From positions 1 through 64,000 of the forward strand of contig CAJNDS010002826.1 in the NCBI GenBank assembly GCA_905221605.1: a stretch of 64,000 nucleotides of DNA, written 5' to 3'. Made by a program: the position numbers and the translations under genes. The notes under the pieces were generated by a model. The model saw nothing but the letters and a program-made list of their open reading frames with translations. It made no database searches and was not told the origin of the DNA. Numbering within the stretch: the first letter of the stretch is position 1; the number at the start of each line of letters is the position of its first letter. Below, piece after piece: positions 51,718-63,652 of this stretch. The DNA comes from Symbiodinium natans. Its lineage: Eukaryota > Sar > Dinophyceae > Suessiales > Symbiodiniaceae.

Positions 51718-54700
51718 GTGGAGCTTATCCGATTTGCGGGTCCGGACGTGAGACGTGCTACTTTTGAGGTTATTAAGAATATGTGGTTAGAGGCGGCTAG
51801 TGCTTCTCCGGGTCTGGAGGCCTCCGGTTGGTGCTTGTCATCCAAGCAAGGGACTTGTATCCCCATGTTCAAAAACAAGGGGAACCGGCTGGATAAAAAT
51901 AATTACCGTAACTTGGTCATGCTTTCTGTCTCTGCCAAACTTGTAGCGCGAATGGCGGCTTCAAGGTTATCTGTCTGGGCAGAAAAGTGGCTTCCAGATC
52001 AACAAAATGGGTTTCGCCCGGGACGGGGTATAGACGATGTGCAGATGCTGGTGCGGAGGTTGCTTGAAGAAATCAACGTGTCTGCTCAAGACGCTTGTTT
52101 TGGTATGACTTGTTTTGACATTGTCCGTGCATATACGAGAGTTTGCCGCGACTCGCTTTGGAAGCTTCTTTTACGCCTGGGAGTCCCACACACTTTTATT
52201 CAAGTGTTAAAGGCTCTGCGCGAGCATACTTCCTTTAGGGTGTTTATCCACAACGGGTTCTCGTCGGAGTGGCTCACGGACAGAGGACTCCGAGAAGGCT
52301 GCCCGTCCTCGCCAATTCTTTTTTCTATCTTTCACCATGCCGTTTTGCTTACTTTCCGGGCCCGTCGGGAAGAAAAGGCGCAAGAGCTGCGTCTCAAGCC
52401 AGGCATACAGTGGAATTTTAAAGTGGATGGTCACTTGGTGAGCTCTGGCAGGTCTAAATGCTCGTCGAGGGGCGTGCGCGAAATTGTCATTGGTGATGTT
52501 GAGTTTGCGGATGACACGGCTGTTTTCGGAGACATGGAGGAGTTACACTTTGCAGAGCGACTCTTTGTGGAAACTCTAGAAGCATGGGGACATGCAGAAC
52601 ATAAGGGCTGAAACCTGGTGGCCGAGGGAAGACTGAGGTTTTATGTGCGTTCGAAAAGCGCGTTTTGAAACACCTAGGGGCTTTACACGCCGACAATGCT
52701 GGGCAATGGGAAGAAACCAAGAGAAGGGTGCAATCAGGCTTCTTCGCTGTTAAACGCATCGCCAAGTATTGGTCCTTAGGTACGCACAGGGGTCGAGGTA
52801 GGGGGTCTGGGCTCTCCACTTTCCGCAAGCTCAAAGTTATGCGGGCGGTCGTGGAAGGTACGCTATTAGCTTGTGGGAAGACTCGGGTTTGGAGTTCTGT
52901 GCAAGAACGCAAAGCAAATCAGGTCCTTGCTCGTGGGATTCGTCGTTGTCTAGGGCTGGATGTTTTTAACATGCGTGAGTTCGGCTACTCGGATGAAAGA
53001 CTTCGCCATATGGTTCAGTGGAACTCCTTTTCTGAGCTTATGCACCGTCAAGTTCTGAACTGGGTGGGACACGTAGCACGCATGCCAGCTGATCGTTTAC
53101 CTAAAATAGCTTTGTTTGGATGGCCAGCAGGTTTGGAAACACGCAGCTCAGGCAAGTTTACGTACCCCAGGTGGGCGCAGTGGGTGTTGCAGAAGTATGG
53201 CATCTCCGTCATGGACTGGTTTCGGCTGGCGCAGAAACCAACGCGTAATTGGGTCAGGATTGTAGTCGATGCATTACCACGGTCTAAGTTATCGGCCAAG
53301 CAAGTTAAGTTGCTAAACGCATGGCAGCATGGAGATAGTCTTCTGCAGTGGGCCAGTCCGGCTCATGCTCCTGGTTTACAAGTCTCGCCGTTCCTTCTGT
53401 TCCGTCTGGTTCTTTTCCTTGTCCGGCATGCCAGGATGTCTTGGACACGGCTAAAGGCCTTCAAGTGCACTACGATAGTGTTCATGCCATTCAGGATGCC
53501 AGTCTAACCACTGTCGCGTTAGACCACTGCCCCTTTTGTCTTCAGGTTTTTGTTTTTGCGCGTCACATCAAGACACACCGTTGCCCGGCCAAACCTCAGA
53601 ATTTGGAGGATGTAGCCAAATGGAGCTCGAGTGCACGCGTGCTTCAAATGCCGCAGGGGGAATTTCTCGACACGCGCCAATGGATATTGTATACGGATGG
53701 GTCGGGAGGGGAGAGACCACTCGGGTCTACTGCTGGCTGGGGGGTCGCGGTGTGGGCAAATGACGTGTCGGAGCCGCTCCCGGATTTTGAGCTTTTTGGT
53801 CCGGTGTGTCTCAAACGATGGGAGGAGAGGTGGGTGGGGCCCGATTCGGCTTCCAACAATGTGGGGGAGCTCACTGCTATGATTGAGGCGCTACTTTGGC
53901 TTCAGTTTGAGGCGCCGGGAAGGCCGGACGCTCCAGCCTTGCTTCACTACGACTCGAGTTATGCGTTTGGGGCCATCACAGGTTCAGGGGTGCCTGATGC
54001 GAATGCCACTTTAGTTTACAAGGCGAGGGAAATCCTTTCCAAAGTCCGTGTTTCTAGGTTCGTCGATTTCATTTTCGTTAAAGGTCACTCGGGGGATAAG
54101 GGAAATGACCAGGCAGATCGCTTGGCTGACCTTGGGGCCAGAGGTAAACAAACTCTTCAGAGCCAAAGGTGGCTGTCTCCGTTAAACGAGGCACCTCCGG
54201 TCAAACCTTTGGATATGGACCATTGTTGGAGATGTAATCGGGTGTACTCCGGCCCCTCGCACGCGCGCCAACTAGCGGGTCATGAGGCGTATTGCAAAGT
54301 TCCTGGAGCTCCGCCCCCTTACATTTTATGTCGTAATGGGTGTGGCAAACGGTTTGCGTGGCAGTCGGACGATGGTTCAAAGAAACGTGTTCATCATGCC
54401 AGAGAGTGGAGAAATCTGCATGAGAAGATTTGTAGGGGATCTGAGCGTCTGACATTGGAGTGTCCCTACTGTCAGTACTCCTTCCCTGTTGGTACAACGG
54501 ATGAAACAGTTTTACTTCATAGGAACAACTGCTCGAGTTGCCCTGAGGATGCTAAGTCGTTGCGTCGCACTCGTACGTGCGAAAAGTGTGGGGCTAACAT
54601 TCCAATTGCTAAATGCGAGGCTCATCAGGAATCGTGCAGGGGTTCAGTTCAGGCAAATCGTTCCTGTCAGTTGTGCGGGGTGTCGTTCCAGTCTGTAGAC

Positions 54701-54835
54701 GCTCGTTTAAAGCATGAAAAAGTCTGCAGAGGTTCGGTTGACGCAAACTTGACTTGTTCCAAATGTAAGCGTGTGTTTGACTCATGGGGAAGCCGTATTG
54801 CGCACGAAAAAGCTTGTCAGGGGGGGAAGGCTTAG
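51718..54835 (+). pseudogene. ORF2 of unit B, endonuclease deleted, two frameshifts
   Basis: Begins inside the RT (MELIRFAGPDVRRATFEVIK), so the N-terminal region and the whole endonuclease are missing. RT boxes are present: CIPMFKNKG, motif A CFDIVRAYTRV (Asp near 52117), GLREGCPSSPILFSI, motif C EFADDTA (near 52510). A frameshift near 52605 (stop 52609-52611) breaks the frame before the RT connection region, which resumes in another frame (52665-53390). A second shift near 53385 moves to the frame with C2H2 finger CPACQDVLDTAKGLQVHYDS, RNase H (YTDGSGG, SNNVGELTAMIEA, HYDSSYA, KGHSGDKGNDQAD) and six C-terminal C2HC fingers with CRGS linkers, ending at TAG 54833-54835. It cannot make a full enzyme. 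Confidence 0.9.
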
Positions 54836-54865
54836 TTCAGGTGGGTTGTGCCTACTCGGTTGGCT

Positions 54866-54961
54866 CGGTCCCGCTTGCGGGAGACCGGGCCCCACAAGCT
54901 CCTTTGCTGCGCCCCTTCCGGCTGTGGTCCTGCTTGCAGGAGACCACAGGGTGCTTGCACC
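54866..54961 (+). other. three-hairpin 3' block, unit B
   Basis: Hairpin 1 (54866-54887): CGGT-CCCGC-TT-GCGGG-AG-ACCG. Hairpin 2 (54922-54949): CTGTGGT-CCTGC-TT-GCAGG-AG-ACCACAG. Hairpin 3 (54950-54961): GGTGC-TT-GCACC. Relative to unit A, the T-A pair in hairpin 1 is C-G (CCTGC/GCAGG to CCCGC/GCGGG) and the outer stem of hairpin 2 is replaced while staying paired. Confidence 0.87.
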
Positions 54962-55025
54962 GGCGCAGTTGGGGAGTGGTTCATGGGTGGGCGTCGTTGT
55001 GTCCTTTGGAGGGTTCTGGCGTTTG

Positions 55026-55140
55026 TCGTTTTTTTTCTTCTTTCTCGTTTTTTTTTGTTGTTGTTTGTTTCTCTCTCCTCTTCCGTGCTTTTGCTTCCTG
55101 TCTCGTTCTCGTCCTCTTCCTTCGTTTTGCTTACTTCTTG
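55026..55140 (+). promoter_or_regulatory. polypyrimidine tract ahead of ORF1, unit C
   Basis: T/C-rich (TCGTTTTTTTTCTTCTTTCT onward), followed within 15 bp by CCTACCAG, an acceptor-like site, then ~250 bp to the ORF1 ATG. Confidence 0.55.
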
Positions 55141-55400
55141 ATCCTACCAGTTCCACGGATATGAAGTTGGTTTGCCGCCAGATCACCAGCTTTGGTCACC
55201 TGATATTCAAATGGAGATCGGGGAGCTCTTCCAGGACTGCTTTTGGGACAGGACTACTGGGGAGCTTGCTGCTCTGCTGTGGCCTGTGCATGCTCTGTTC
55301 ACCAAAGGGTTCATGTTTTTCCGCCTTTCCGCAGGTGTTTTCCGAGCTTTCGCGCGACCCGTTTGTTAGCCTCCCGTTCGTAAAGTCCGCTCAGCGTGCA

Positions 55401-55979
55401 ATGGAGGGACGTATGGAAGCGAGACTTGCCCAGCTCGAGGACAAGGTTGCTGAGTGGGACGCCACTTTGCGGGTCAGGGTGAAGGGTTGCCAACCCTTGT
55501 TGGAAGAGGCAAGGGAGATCGAGGGGGGCTCCAAGGAATTCTGGCGCCTGAAGGAGAAAGTAGGTGATATCTTGCTTCGAGCTCTTACCGAAGAGCTAAC
55601 CAAGTGTCCGCAAGCCAGCAATGCGGTACCGGATACATGGCGAACTGAACTCACCCAGGTGTTCCGTGCTGAATTCCTTGTCGGGGTTTTCAGTGTGGGT
55701 GGGAAATTCAGCTCCTCAGAGCTGGTGGACATCAGATTCCGGCCAGGGCTCCAAGGGCTGCGTGCCAACTTCCTCGTCAAAGACTGTCTCACTCGGATCC
55801 TCAAGGAAATCCCCCAAGCGTCGTTTGGCATGTGGGTTCCCCTCTCCGCCCCCGAAACAAAGCGCAGGCGAAAGCGCGCGGCTAGCAACCCAGCCCCTGC
55901 GGAGAAAGACAGGGTGTCTCGGGCCCGTCGGGGTAATGGGGGTGGTGGTGGGGAGGGTGCCAGGCCAGCTCGTCGCTAG
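55401..55979 (+). CDS. ORF1 protein, unit C
   Basis: 192 codons. I start it at the ATG of GCAATGGAGGGACG because similarity to the other ORF1 copies begins there (MEARLAQLEDKVAEWDATLR); an upstream in-frame extension is low-complexity. Blocks shared with unit B: FWRLK, FRAEFLVGVFSVGGKF, VDIRFRPGLQGLRANFLV, WVPLS.PE and the basic tail KRRRKRAA, then a Gly-rich end. Predicted coiled-coil RNA-binding partner of ORF2. Intact. Confidence 0.75.
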   Translation: MEGRMEARLAQLEDKVAEWDATLRVRVKGCQPLLEEAREIEGGSKEFWRLKEKVGDILLRALTEELTKCPQASNAVPDTWRTELTQVFRAEFLVGVFSVGGKFSSSELVDIRFRPGLQGLRANFLVKDCLTRILKEIPQASFGMWVPLSAPETKRRRKRAASNPAPAEKDRVSRARRGNGGGGGEGARPARR

Positions 55980-56221
55980 TTTCTAGTCTGTCTTCGTTTC
56001 CCTCGTTCGCGGCCGATGCGTGGCGTTCCTACTCACTGTTTGGGTTTGCTATGGATTGCCGATGTGGGATGGGCAAGAATCCATCGCTATCGGCCGTAAA
56101 TGAGGGTTTTTTCTATGGGCTCTAGATTGCGATCCCTGGGATCAGACCACAGCCTGCCAGCTCGGGTTAGCTTTTTTTGAAATCCGCTCAAGATTCTGGT
56201 TACCGCGCTTGTGACAAAACT
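55980..56221. other. spacer after ORF1, unit C
   Basis: No gene recognised. Leads into the long CT tract. Confidence 0.5.
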
Positions 56222-56440
<219 letters not shown>

Positions 56441-56535
56441 TCTTGCATGTTGTTTGGGAACTGCAGCGGTCTTGTGTGTTGGTGGAGTGCATGTTTGGTG
56501 GGTCAAGTCATCTGCGTCTGCTGGGGGGACGCTGG

Positions 56536-56735
56536 GGGTCTTTTCTGGCCGTAACCCCAGGACGACGACGACGACTAAGCCTCTCCGAACCACGTCGCAA
56601 GCCTCCACGACATGGTGTTCAGGTGCGTGGGAAAGGTGGGTGTCAAGGCGGTTCGGGGTAAACCCTGTTGTTTGTTGATGTGTTAGCGGTGGTGGATTTT
56701 GGGGGCCAAGCCATGCTCTCTCAAGAGAGTGCACA
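56536..56735 (+). other. ORF2 leader of unit C with conserved hairpin
   Basis: Contains GGGTCTTTTCTGGCCGTAAC and the GACGACGACGACTAAGCC block shared with unit B, the CAGGTGCGT...GGTTCGGGGTAAACC block shared with unit A, and the hairpin CTCTCT-CA-AGAGAG (56716-56729). Confidence 0.65.
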
Positions 56736-59700
56736 GCAGATAGCTGTTCCGGTTTCCTTGCTGTCTGTGCGGCAGCGACACTCTTCGGCTGATGTTTCGC
56801 TTTCTAGGGAACGTTGGGGCCCCAGGCCTCCCTCCCATGTTCTTTTTCCGGAGATACTCCCTGTGCCTGACCGCCACGGGGATATGCACGATGCTCATAA
56901 TTTTCCGGTTGGTCCTCAGATGTCGGGCATGCCCACCCTGCACCAACCTCCCACTCCGGTATTGGGCTTTTTTCAATTAGGGGCCTCATTTCCCTTTCTC
57001 TCCTCTTCCTCTCTTCCCCCTCTCTCTTCTTCTTTCTCCCCTCGCTCGCGTTCTCGTTCTCCTCGTGTTCGATCTCAGACATATCCGGCGCCTGAGATAG
57101 GGCTTTCCAGTGAAATATCGTCGTGCTCTGCGGTTCCACCCGAAGTCCCTTGCCCAGTTGAGGTGCACAAGTCCCGTTTGTTTTCCTCCTTGGGGTCTTG
57201 GATTAGTGCCAAGGGAGGGAGAAAACGCTTTGTAAGGTGGTTGATGGGGGAGTGTGACCAGTACTTGGCAGAAGACTGGAGAGAGCTAGATCCGGATTCA
57301 GTTTGGACGCGCCTTAACAGTCTTGGCAATGCCTGCAGTTTGGATTGGGGCTCTCAAACCACGTTGCTGTTGGAAGCTAACCTCGATAGGGCGGATACCG
57401 TCCTGGAAGAATTGTACGGAATTATGAGTGAGGCCCAATCATTGCTTTGCTCAGAAGTTTCTTCAGTGGGAGTTACCAGGGGTAAACGTTCTTGCCCTTC
57501 TGTTGTCGAAGGGTCGTTCAATGTTGGTAGCACCAGATGCCAGCGCAGGAATATAGCTAAGAAGGCGGCCCGTCTTCTCAAGCGCCGGAAGCGCGCCAAA
57601 CAAAAGCGTCGTTTGGCTTGTTTTCGTACGTCAGGCCCGGTTCGTCATTGTAAGAAAGGTAAGGTGGTTATTGGTACTTGGAACACGCGGGGTTTGGGAG
57701 CCCCGACCGGCAAGGACCCTGAAGGTAAAATACGTGCGTTGTTTTCACTCATGCTGGAGCGCAAATGGAATGCAGCCCTGCTCACCGATGTTCGTTTCAA
57801 TCGTGAGGGGGTCTCTCAGGTGACGGTTAAGGGTGCTAACTGGTTAATTGTTCACTATGGGAAAGTGGCTGTTGCATTGGATGAATGGTTGGCATGCAGG
57901 TGGAGACGGGGAGGCGCGGTGCTCACCCGTGTTAAGGGATGGCCTGATGGGGAACGTTGTTTCGGCCTTCGTATTTCGGGAGAGGGTTGGAGGCCGGGTT
58001 TGCTGTTAGCGCCAGTTTACGCTCCAGTATCCAGCAGGACGCCTCTGGAACAACGGGACAAGTTCCGGGATCGGGTGAGTGCTGTTATTGATGCGGCCAC
58101 TTATAATTGCCGCTTAATTTTGGGAGGGGACTTTAACGGAGAGGTTGGTGCAACAAAGGATACCGGAGGCATGTGATGGGTCCCTATGGTGATTCTAGGC
58201 GTACCTTGGGTGTCCTGCGTTTTTGTGAACAAGAAGGTCTCGTCGTGGCAGATACTTATACCAATCAGCGTCATAAGGCCACCTGGTATCACTTCAAGCA
58301 TGGCTCGGCGCACAAACTGGATCATTTTTTGGTTGCCTCTTCCGTTCGTCGTTGGGTAAAGTCTGTCTTCACACTTAAGTTTTCGGCTCGTCAACCGAAT
58401 GCCTCTCGTAAAGTTCAAGGCCGCCCTCTTCACTTATCTGGTGCTCCCTGGTTAGCTCATACTGACCATGATCCGGTCGAGCTTACTTTTGTCATGGGTC
58501 GTGATTGGAAGAGTGAATCTGAGGCGCGGCAAGCGCAGGAGAGTAAACCTGATGTTCTGCGTTTTCTGGGTTGTTCTACAGAAGCGGTGGCGTTGAGACA
58601 GGCTTACGCGGAAGCAGTTACGTCTGAACTGAACTCTATTGAGGGCCAATTTTTGAGTTGGGATGTGGTTGCACCGTTGCTCAAGCGTGTTGCTTTTCGC
58701 AGTGTGGGATCTACCCCCAGCAGAGATCGTCGTCCTTGGTTTCGTGGCAAGGAAAAGGAGCTCCGCTCTCTAGAGGCACAGGTACACAAGGCTGAGCTGC
58801 GTTGGAGAACGGCTAGGAGTCGTAACATGCCAGATGCAGGGGTTCTGCTTCAACGCCGCAGGGCTGTATCAGCTGCGTTAAGGGCGGCTAAAAGAAGGTG
58901 GGAAGCTTGCTGGTGGGATGATTTGGCCAGTAAGGCTAATGATGCAGATGCTTCAGGTGACTCCTTTTGGCAAATCTGTCGCCAACTTGGTTTTAGGGAG
59001 TCTTTGGGAAGGCATACTGGTTGCAAAGCAACGGTGGCGGATGTCTCGAGTGAACGAGAAGCTTGGAAACAGTTTCTCTCGAACATTTAGGCAGGGGAAG
59101 GTAAAGTGGCTGAGTCCGTTTGGCAGTTTGTCCCAATGGCTGAGGTAGTAGCTCGGGAATTGCAAGGACCTCCTTCTTGGTCGGAATTTGACTCCGCACT
59201 TAGGGCTATGAAATTTGGTAGGCGTGGTGGTATGGATGACGTTTGTGTGGAACTGGTCCGTTTTGGAGGTGCTACCTTACACGTTACGGTCTTTAACATA
59301 GTGTTGGATATGTGGTTGTCCGCGGGAGAGGCGGCTGCCGGAAATGAAGCGGCAGACTGGTCAGAACAGGTCACCACAGGAATTTGTATCCCGATGTTTA
59401 AAAACAAAGGTGACCGCGGTGATAAAGCCAATTATAGAAATTTGGTTATGCTGTCTGTGGCGGCTAAGTTCGTTGCCAAGATAGCCGCCACTCGGCTTAG
59501 CCGATGGGCATCTAATTTTCTTTCTGAGGAACAAAATGGCTTTAGACCGGGCCGGGGTATTGATGACATACATCAACTCACCCGTCGCGTGCTGGAAGAA
59601 ATGTCGGTGGCTGCGTCTGAGGGGAGCCATGTAGCCAGAATCGGTCTCACACGCTTCGACATCGTGCGAGCGTACACACGTGTTTGCCGTATAGCCTTGT

Positions 59701-62359
59701 GGGAAGTCTTGCTGAGAATGGGAGTGCCAGAGGATTTCCTGGCAGTATTGAAAGCGTTACATGACCACACCCGTTTCATGGTTTTTGCCCATAATGGTTA
59801 CTCTGATGCTTGGTTCACGGAGCGCGGCCTTCGGGAAGGCTGCCCCTCTTCCCCCATCCTCTTCAGTATCTTTCACCATTGCGTACTCCTCACTTTTCGT
59901 GCTAGGCGTCTTGTCCGGGCACGTGAATTGGGCTGTGCCCCAGGGTTGGCTTGGGCTTATAAGGTTGATGGTCGCATCGCTCGGCCTGGGAAAGCCAAGC
60001 GCTCCTCCCGGGGCGTTGTCCAGGTGGTTTTGGGTGAGTATGCGGATGACACGGCGCTCCTTGGACATCTAAATGAACTGAAATTTGCTGAACATATTTT
60101 TACACAAACGCTCGCTGACTGGGAGCAGAGTGAACACGTAGGCAAGAGGGAAAAATTGGTAGTGGCGGCTGGGGGCAGGGCTGGGATGGAGGTTCTTCAT
60201 CAATATGAACGGCGGTTGCTCAAACATTTGGGCGCCACCTTGTCGGACAATGCCGCTCAATGGGCTGAAACAAACCGTCGGGTACAGGCAGGTTTTTTCG
60301 CTGTTAAACGGGTGGCAAAGTTGTGGTCATTAGGCACACACCGCGGTCGTGGGTCCGGCAGGGGCCTCTCCATCACAAGAAAGTTGAAAATTGTGCGAGC
60401 GGTCCTGGAAGGTACTCTTCTGGCATGTGGGAAGTCAAGGGTTTGGAACTTGGCCCAGGAGAGAAAAGCCAATCAAGTTCTCTCTAGGGGTGTCCGCCGA
60501 TGTCTTGGCCTAGATATATTTAATATGAGTGAACGTCGCTATAACGATGAGGCATTAAGAAAAATGGTCTGCTGGGATTCCTTCTCCAATCTGATCCATA
60601 GGCAGGTCCTCAAATGGGTCGGTCATGTGGCTCGTATGCCGGCGTCAAGGGCGCCAAAGGTTGCTTTGTTCGGATGGCCCTTGGGCCTGGAAGCTCACCG
60701 CTCCGCCAGGTATACATTCCCGCAGTGGGTGGCTTGGTTGTTTCAAAAATATGGCATTTCCGAGCTAGACTGGTTCCGATTGGCGCAAAAGCCTACAGGT
60801 AACTGGCTAAAAATTATAGACCAAGTCCTTCCACGTGCGCGGCCCGCCCGTTCGTACCAGGCGCGGCTCAACTCTTGGAAGGTCGGGGATGCAGCCATTC
60901 TCCCACCAACTTTGGCGAGTGAAGAGCGCAGCTCAGTTGCTGCTCCTACTCTCCCCTTACAATGCCCGGCGTGCAGCCACGTTGCCAAAACCGCCAGAGA
61001 ACTTCAGGTCCATTATGATGGCCAACACGCGGTTTTTGATGAATTCCTTCTCACTGTCAGCACACGTCGATGTCCTCTATGCTCACAGGTGTTTGTTTAC
61101 TCTTCGGACGCCAAAACTCATCAGTGTCCAAGTAAAATTCACACACTTGATGATTTGTCAAAAGCTGGTAGTGCGACCAGGTCGTGGACCCGTCCTCACT
61201 TTGACATGGAAAATCTGACAGGATGGGTCCTCTATGTTGACGGCTCTGGATGTCATGATTCAATAGTTTCTGCTGGTTGGGGGGTTGCAATATGGTCTCT
61301 CAACTCGGACAACTGGGCACCGGAGTGCGAGTTGTTTGGGCCTGAAGTCCTGGGATAAAAGATGGTTGGGAGCGGTCAGACCTACTAATAATGTTGGGGA
61401 ACTTACGTCCATGGGTGAGGCCCTCCTTTGGCTTCAAGATGACCACGGGTATTTATTATGATTCTCAGTGTGCGCATCATGCCATCACGAGTACCACTCA
61501 ACCAGACGCAAATGAAGTCCTTATCGGCAACGTAAGGGAAATTCTGTCCAAAGTCAGGGTCATGCGGGCAATCGATTTCATACATGTTAAAGCTCACACA
61601 GGTGTTGCCGGTAATGAATTCGCAGACCAGTTGGCGGATCAAGGGGCCAGAGGTCTTCAGACCACTATGTCTCGGCGTTGGTTGACCCCTTGTGACACCC
61701 CTGAAGAAGCCCCGGCAATAATGTCGGATCATTGTTGGCGTTGTGGTAAAGTATATACGGGGTCATCTCACGCCCGCTCCCTTGCGGGACACGAGGCATA
61801 TTGTAAAGTGCCTGGAGCACCCCCTCCCTTCATTCGGTGCAGACACGGATGTGGTAAGCAATTTGCGTGGAAGTTCGCGGAAGGTAAGCGTAAACAGCCA
61901 CATCATGCTCGAGAATCTCGCAACACTCATGAACGCATTTGCAGGGGCAGTGATGAACTCACGCGTACATGCCCTTTCTGTCATACAATTTTCCCTCCCT
62001 CCATTACTGATGCTACTCTCTTAAAGCACCGCAAAGAATGTGATCAAAGGCCAAATGACGCAGTTAACGAATGTCCCTCCTGGCAGTGTAGCATTTGCTC
62101 GTGTAAATTCACGTCGGGTGACAAGATTTCGCACGAGGAAAGTTGTCGGGGTAGCGCGTTGTTAAACAAAACCTGCAGGTTGTGTTCTGCCATTTTGCAA
62201 ACGTCCTCCGCCAGAGAAACGCACGAGGAATTTTGTCGTGGTTCTGAGGAGGCAAATCTTAAATGTCTTCATTGTTCTCGCCCCTTCTCCACCATAGGCA
62301 GTCGTACAGCTCATGAAAAGGCGTGCTCCTCCAGACCGTCTATCCTGCGTCCGGTTTAG
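56668..62359 (+). pseudogene. ORF2 polyprotein of unit C, several small disruptions
   Basis: N-terminal part to 58176: Ser/Pro-rich region, basic patch, then endonuclease GTWNTRG (57673) and GGDFN (~58123). A one-base shift near 58165 moves to the frame starting MGPYGDSRRT, with LDHFLV and TDHDPVEL. TAG at 59088-59090 stands where unit A has Gln (FLSNI-stop versus FLHDIQ); the same frame continues. RT: CIPMFKNKG, motif A RFDIVRAYTRV (~59655), GLREGCPSSPILFSI, motif C EYADDTA (~60040, two residues shorter before the box than A and B). C2H2 finger CPACSHVAKTARELQVHYDG and RNase H YVDGSG (61232) follow. Two shifts between 61345 and 61445 interrupt RNase H; the last frame has YYDSQCA, KAHTGVAGNEFAD and six C2HC fingers to TAG 62357-62359. 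Confidence 0.9.
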
Positions 62360-62365
62360 GTGGAA

Positions 62366-62470
62366 CGGTCCCGCTTGTCGGGAGACCGGTCTGCCGCTTA
62401 GTGCGGTTAACGTGAGTCCCCTTTCGGGGCTGTGGACCTGCTTGCAGGTAACCACTGGGTGCTTGTCACC
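62366..62470 (+). other. three-hairpin 3' block, unit C
   Basis: Hairpin 1 (62366-62388): CGGT-CCCG-CTTGT-CGGG-AG-ACCG. Hairpin 2 (62432-62455): GTGG-ACCTGC-TT-GCAGGT-AA-CCAC. Hairpin 3 (62458-62470): GGTG-CTTGT-CACC. Stems are preserved although loops and bulge differ from A and B. Confidence 0.85.
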
Positions 62471-62589
62471 GACTCCGTGCCGCCCGTTGCCGTTATCTTT
62501 GGGATGGTCCCCAGTCCTTTTGTTTGGTCTGTCCGTTTCTGTTCGTTCGCCGTGGGGGGTCCCGTGGGGTCGGGCCGTCCGCTCGTTTT

Positions 62590-62775
62590 CTGGCCATTTT
62601 CGTTTCTTTTCCCTCTCGTCCTTTTTTTTTTGGTGTTTGTTTCTCTTTCTCTTTCTCTTTCTCTTTCTCTTTCTCTTTCTCTTTCTCTTTCTCTTTTTCT
62701 TTCTCTTTCTCTTTCTCTTTCTCTTTCTCTTTCTCTTTCTCTTTCTCTTTCTCTTTCTCTTTCTCTTTCTCTGTT

Positions 62776-62814
<39 letters not shown>

Positions 62815-62828
62815 TTTTTCCCTTCCTT
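62590..62828 (+). repeat. (TTTCTC)n and (CT)n pyrimidine tract, unit D
   Basis: A clean 6-bp TTTCTC array at about 62637-62770, then CT at 62785-62812. Ahead of ORF1, as in units B and C, but with a different microsatellite unit. Confidence 0.95.
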
Positions 62829-63213
62829 CTCCTTTGCAATTGTCACAAGCAGAGTGCGATTTCGACCACTTATTGGGGAGTTTCTGCTTATCTTGGTACG
62901 TTCCTATTTGCCCTGTTCCGGGTTGTTCTTGCTTTCTTTGTCCCTGGTTCTTGGCAGGCTGAGCTCTACGCTACGTGCTATCCACGTGACACTGCTCTTG
63001 GAATGGAGGACGTCGGGGTTTCAGGACGAGCCGGTTTTGGTCGCTTGTTGTTTTTTTTGGTTTTTTTGTTTTGTTTGTTCTTCTTTTTTTTTCTTTTGTT
63101 GTAATTTTGTGATGGCCCTTTTTCCCCCGGACGCGATGCTGATGCTCATGAAGCCATTTTGCTCCTCTTTCGCGCCCTGCAATCCCTGCCAACCCCTCAT
63201 TACGAGCTTACCC

Positions 63214-63505
63214 ATGTCGCTGGAAGCCCGCGTCGCCAAGCTTGAGGACGGCCTCTCAGACTGGTCGGCAACCACCCGCGCCAGATGGGAGGGGATGAAG
63301 GCTTTGGATGAACGGATGCAGGCATTGGTGAAAACCAAGACAGGCCTTTGGCAGGTGAAGGACGAACTCTTCAACCTGGTTATGGTGGACTTGGATCCGC
63401 TCTTGTCGCACGTCCCTGACCCCAACCACCAGATGCAGTTACGTGCCGAGCTCAGGGAGGTTCTATCCGCCCGCGAGGACATCGTAGGGGTCTTCCCGGT
63501 GCAAC
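63214..63505 (+). pseudogene. truncated ORF1, unit D
   Basis: ATG at 63214: MSLEARVAKLEDGLSDWSAT, then TKTGLWQVKDELFNLVMVDL and ELREVLSAREDIVGVF. Matches the other ORF1 copies up to the EDIVGVF block, then runs into a T-rich pyrimidine stretch and loses the F.P..SALRA, WVPLS and basic-tail parts. Of the four copies, it is closest to the dead ORF1 at 22306 by eye. Confidence 0.75.
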
Positions 63506-63517
63506 AGCTCTTGCCTC

Positions 63518-63585
63518 TTGCGCTCTTTCCTTTTTTTTTTCTTCTTCTTTTTTCTTTTCCTTTTCTTTTTCTTTTTTTCTTTTTG
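63518..63585 (+). promoter_or_regulatory. short polypyrimidine tract, unit D
   Basis: CTCTTTCCTTTTTTTTTTCT and further T/C. It takes the place of the pyrimidine tract between ORF1 and ORF2, but both flanking ORFs have been cut back to it. Confidence 0.5.
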
Positions 63586-63652
63586 TGCGATGAACGGTTG
63601 GCCCTAGAAGCAGGCTTGGCCGATACCACTTGGAGTATCACCTCTTGCCGAC

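Larger units (their letters stand above)
49627..54962 (+). mobile_element. non-LTR retrotransposon unit B (internally deleted)
   Basis: Pyrimidine tract, ORF1, second pyrimidine tract, leader, endonuclease-less ORF2 and the three-hairpin block. Follows unit A with no foreign DNA recognised in between, same orientation. Confidence 0.85.

Noticed and set aside
63150..63170. Possible spliced-leader remnant (AGCCATTTTGCTC, also a similar word at 17750)
   Set aside because: Only about a dozen bases resemble the dinoflagellate spliced leader, with a missing base; chance matches are expected in 64 kb.
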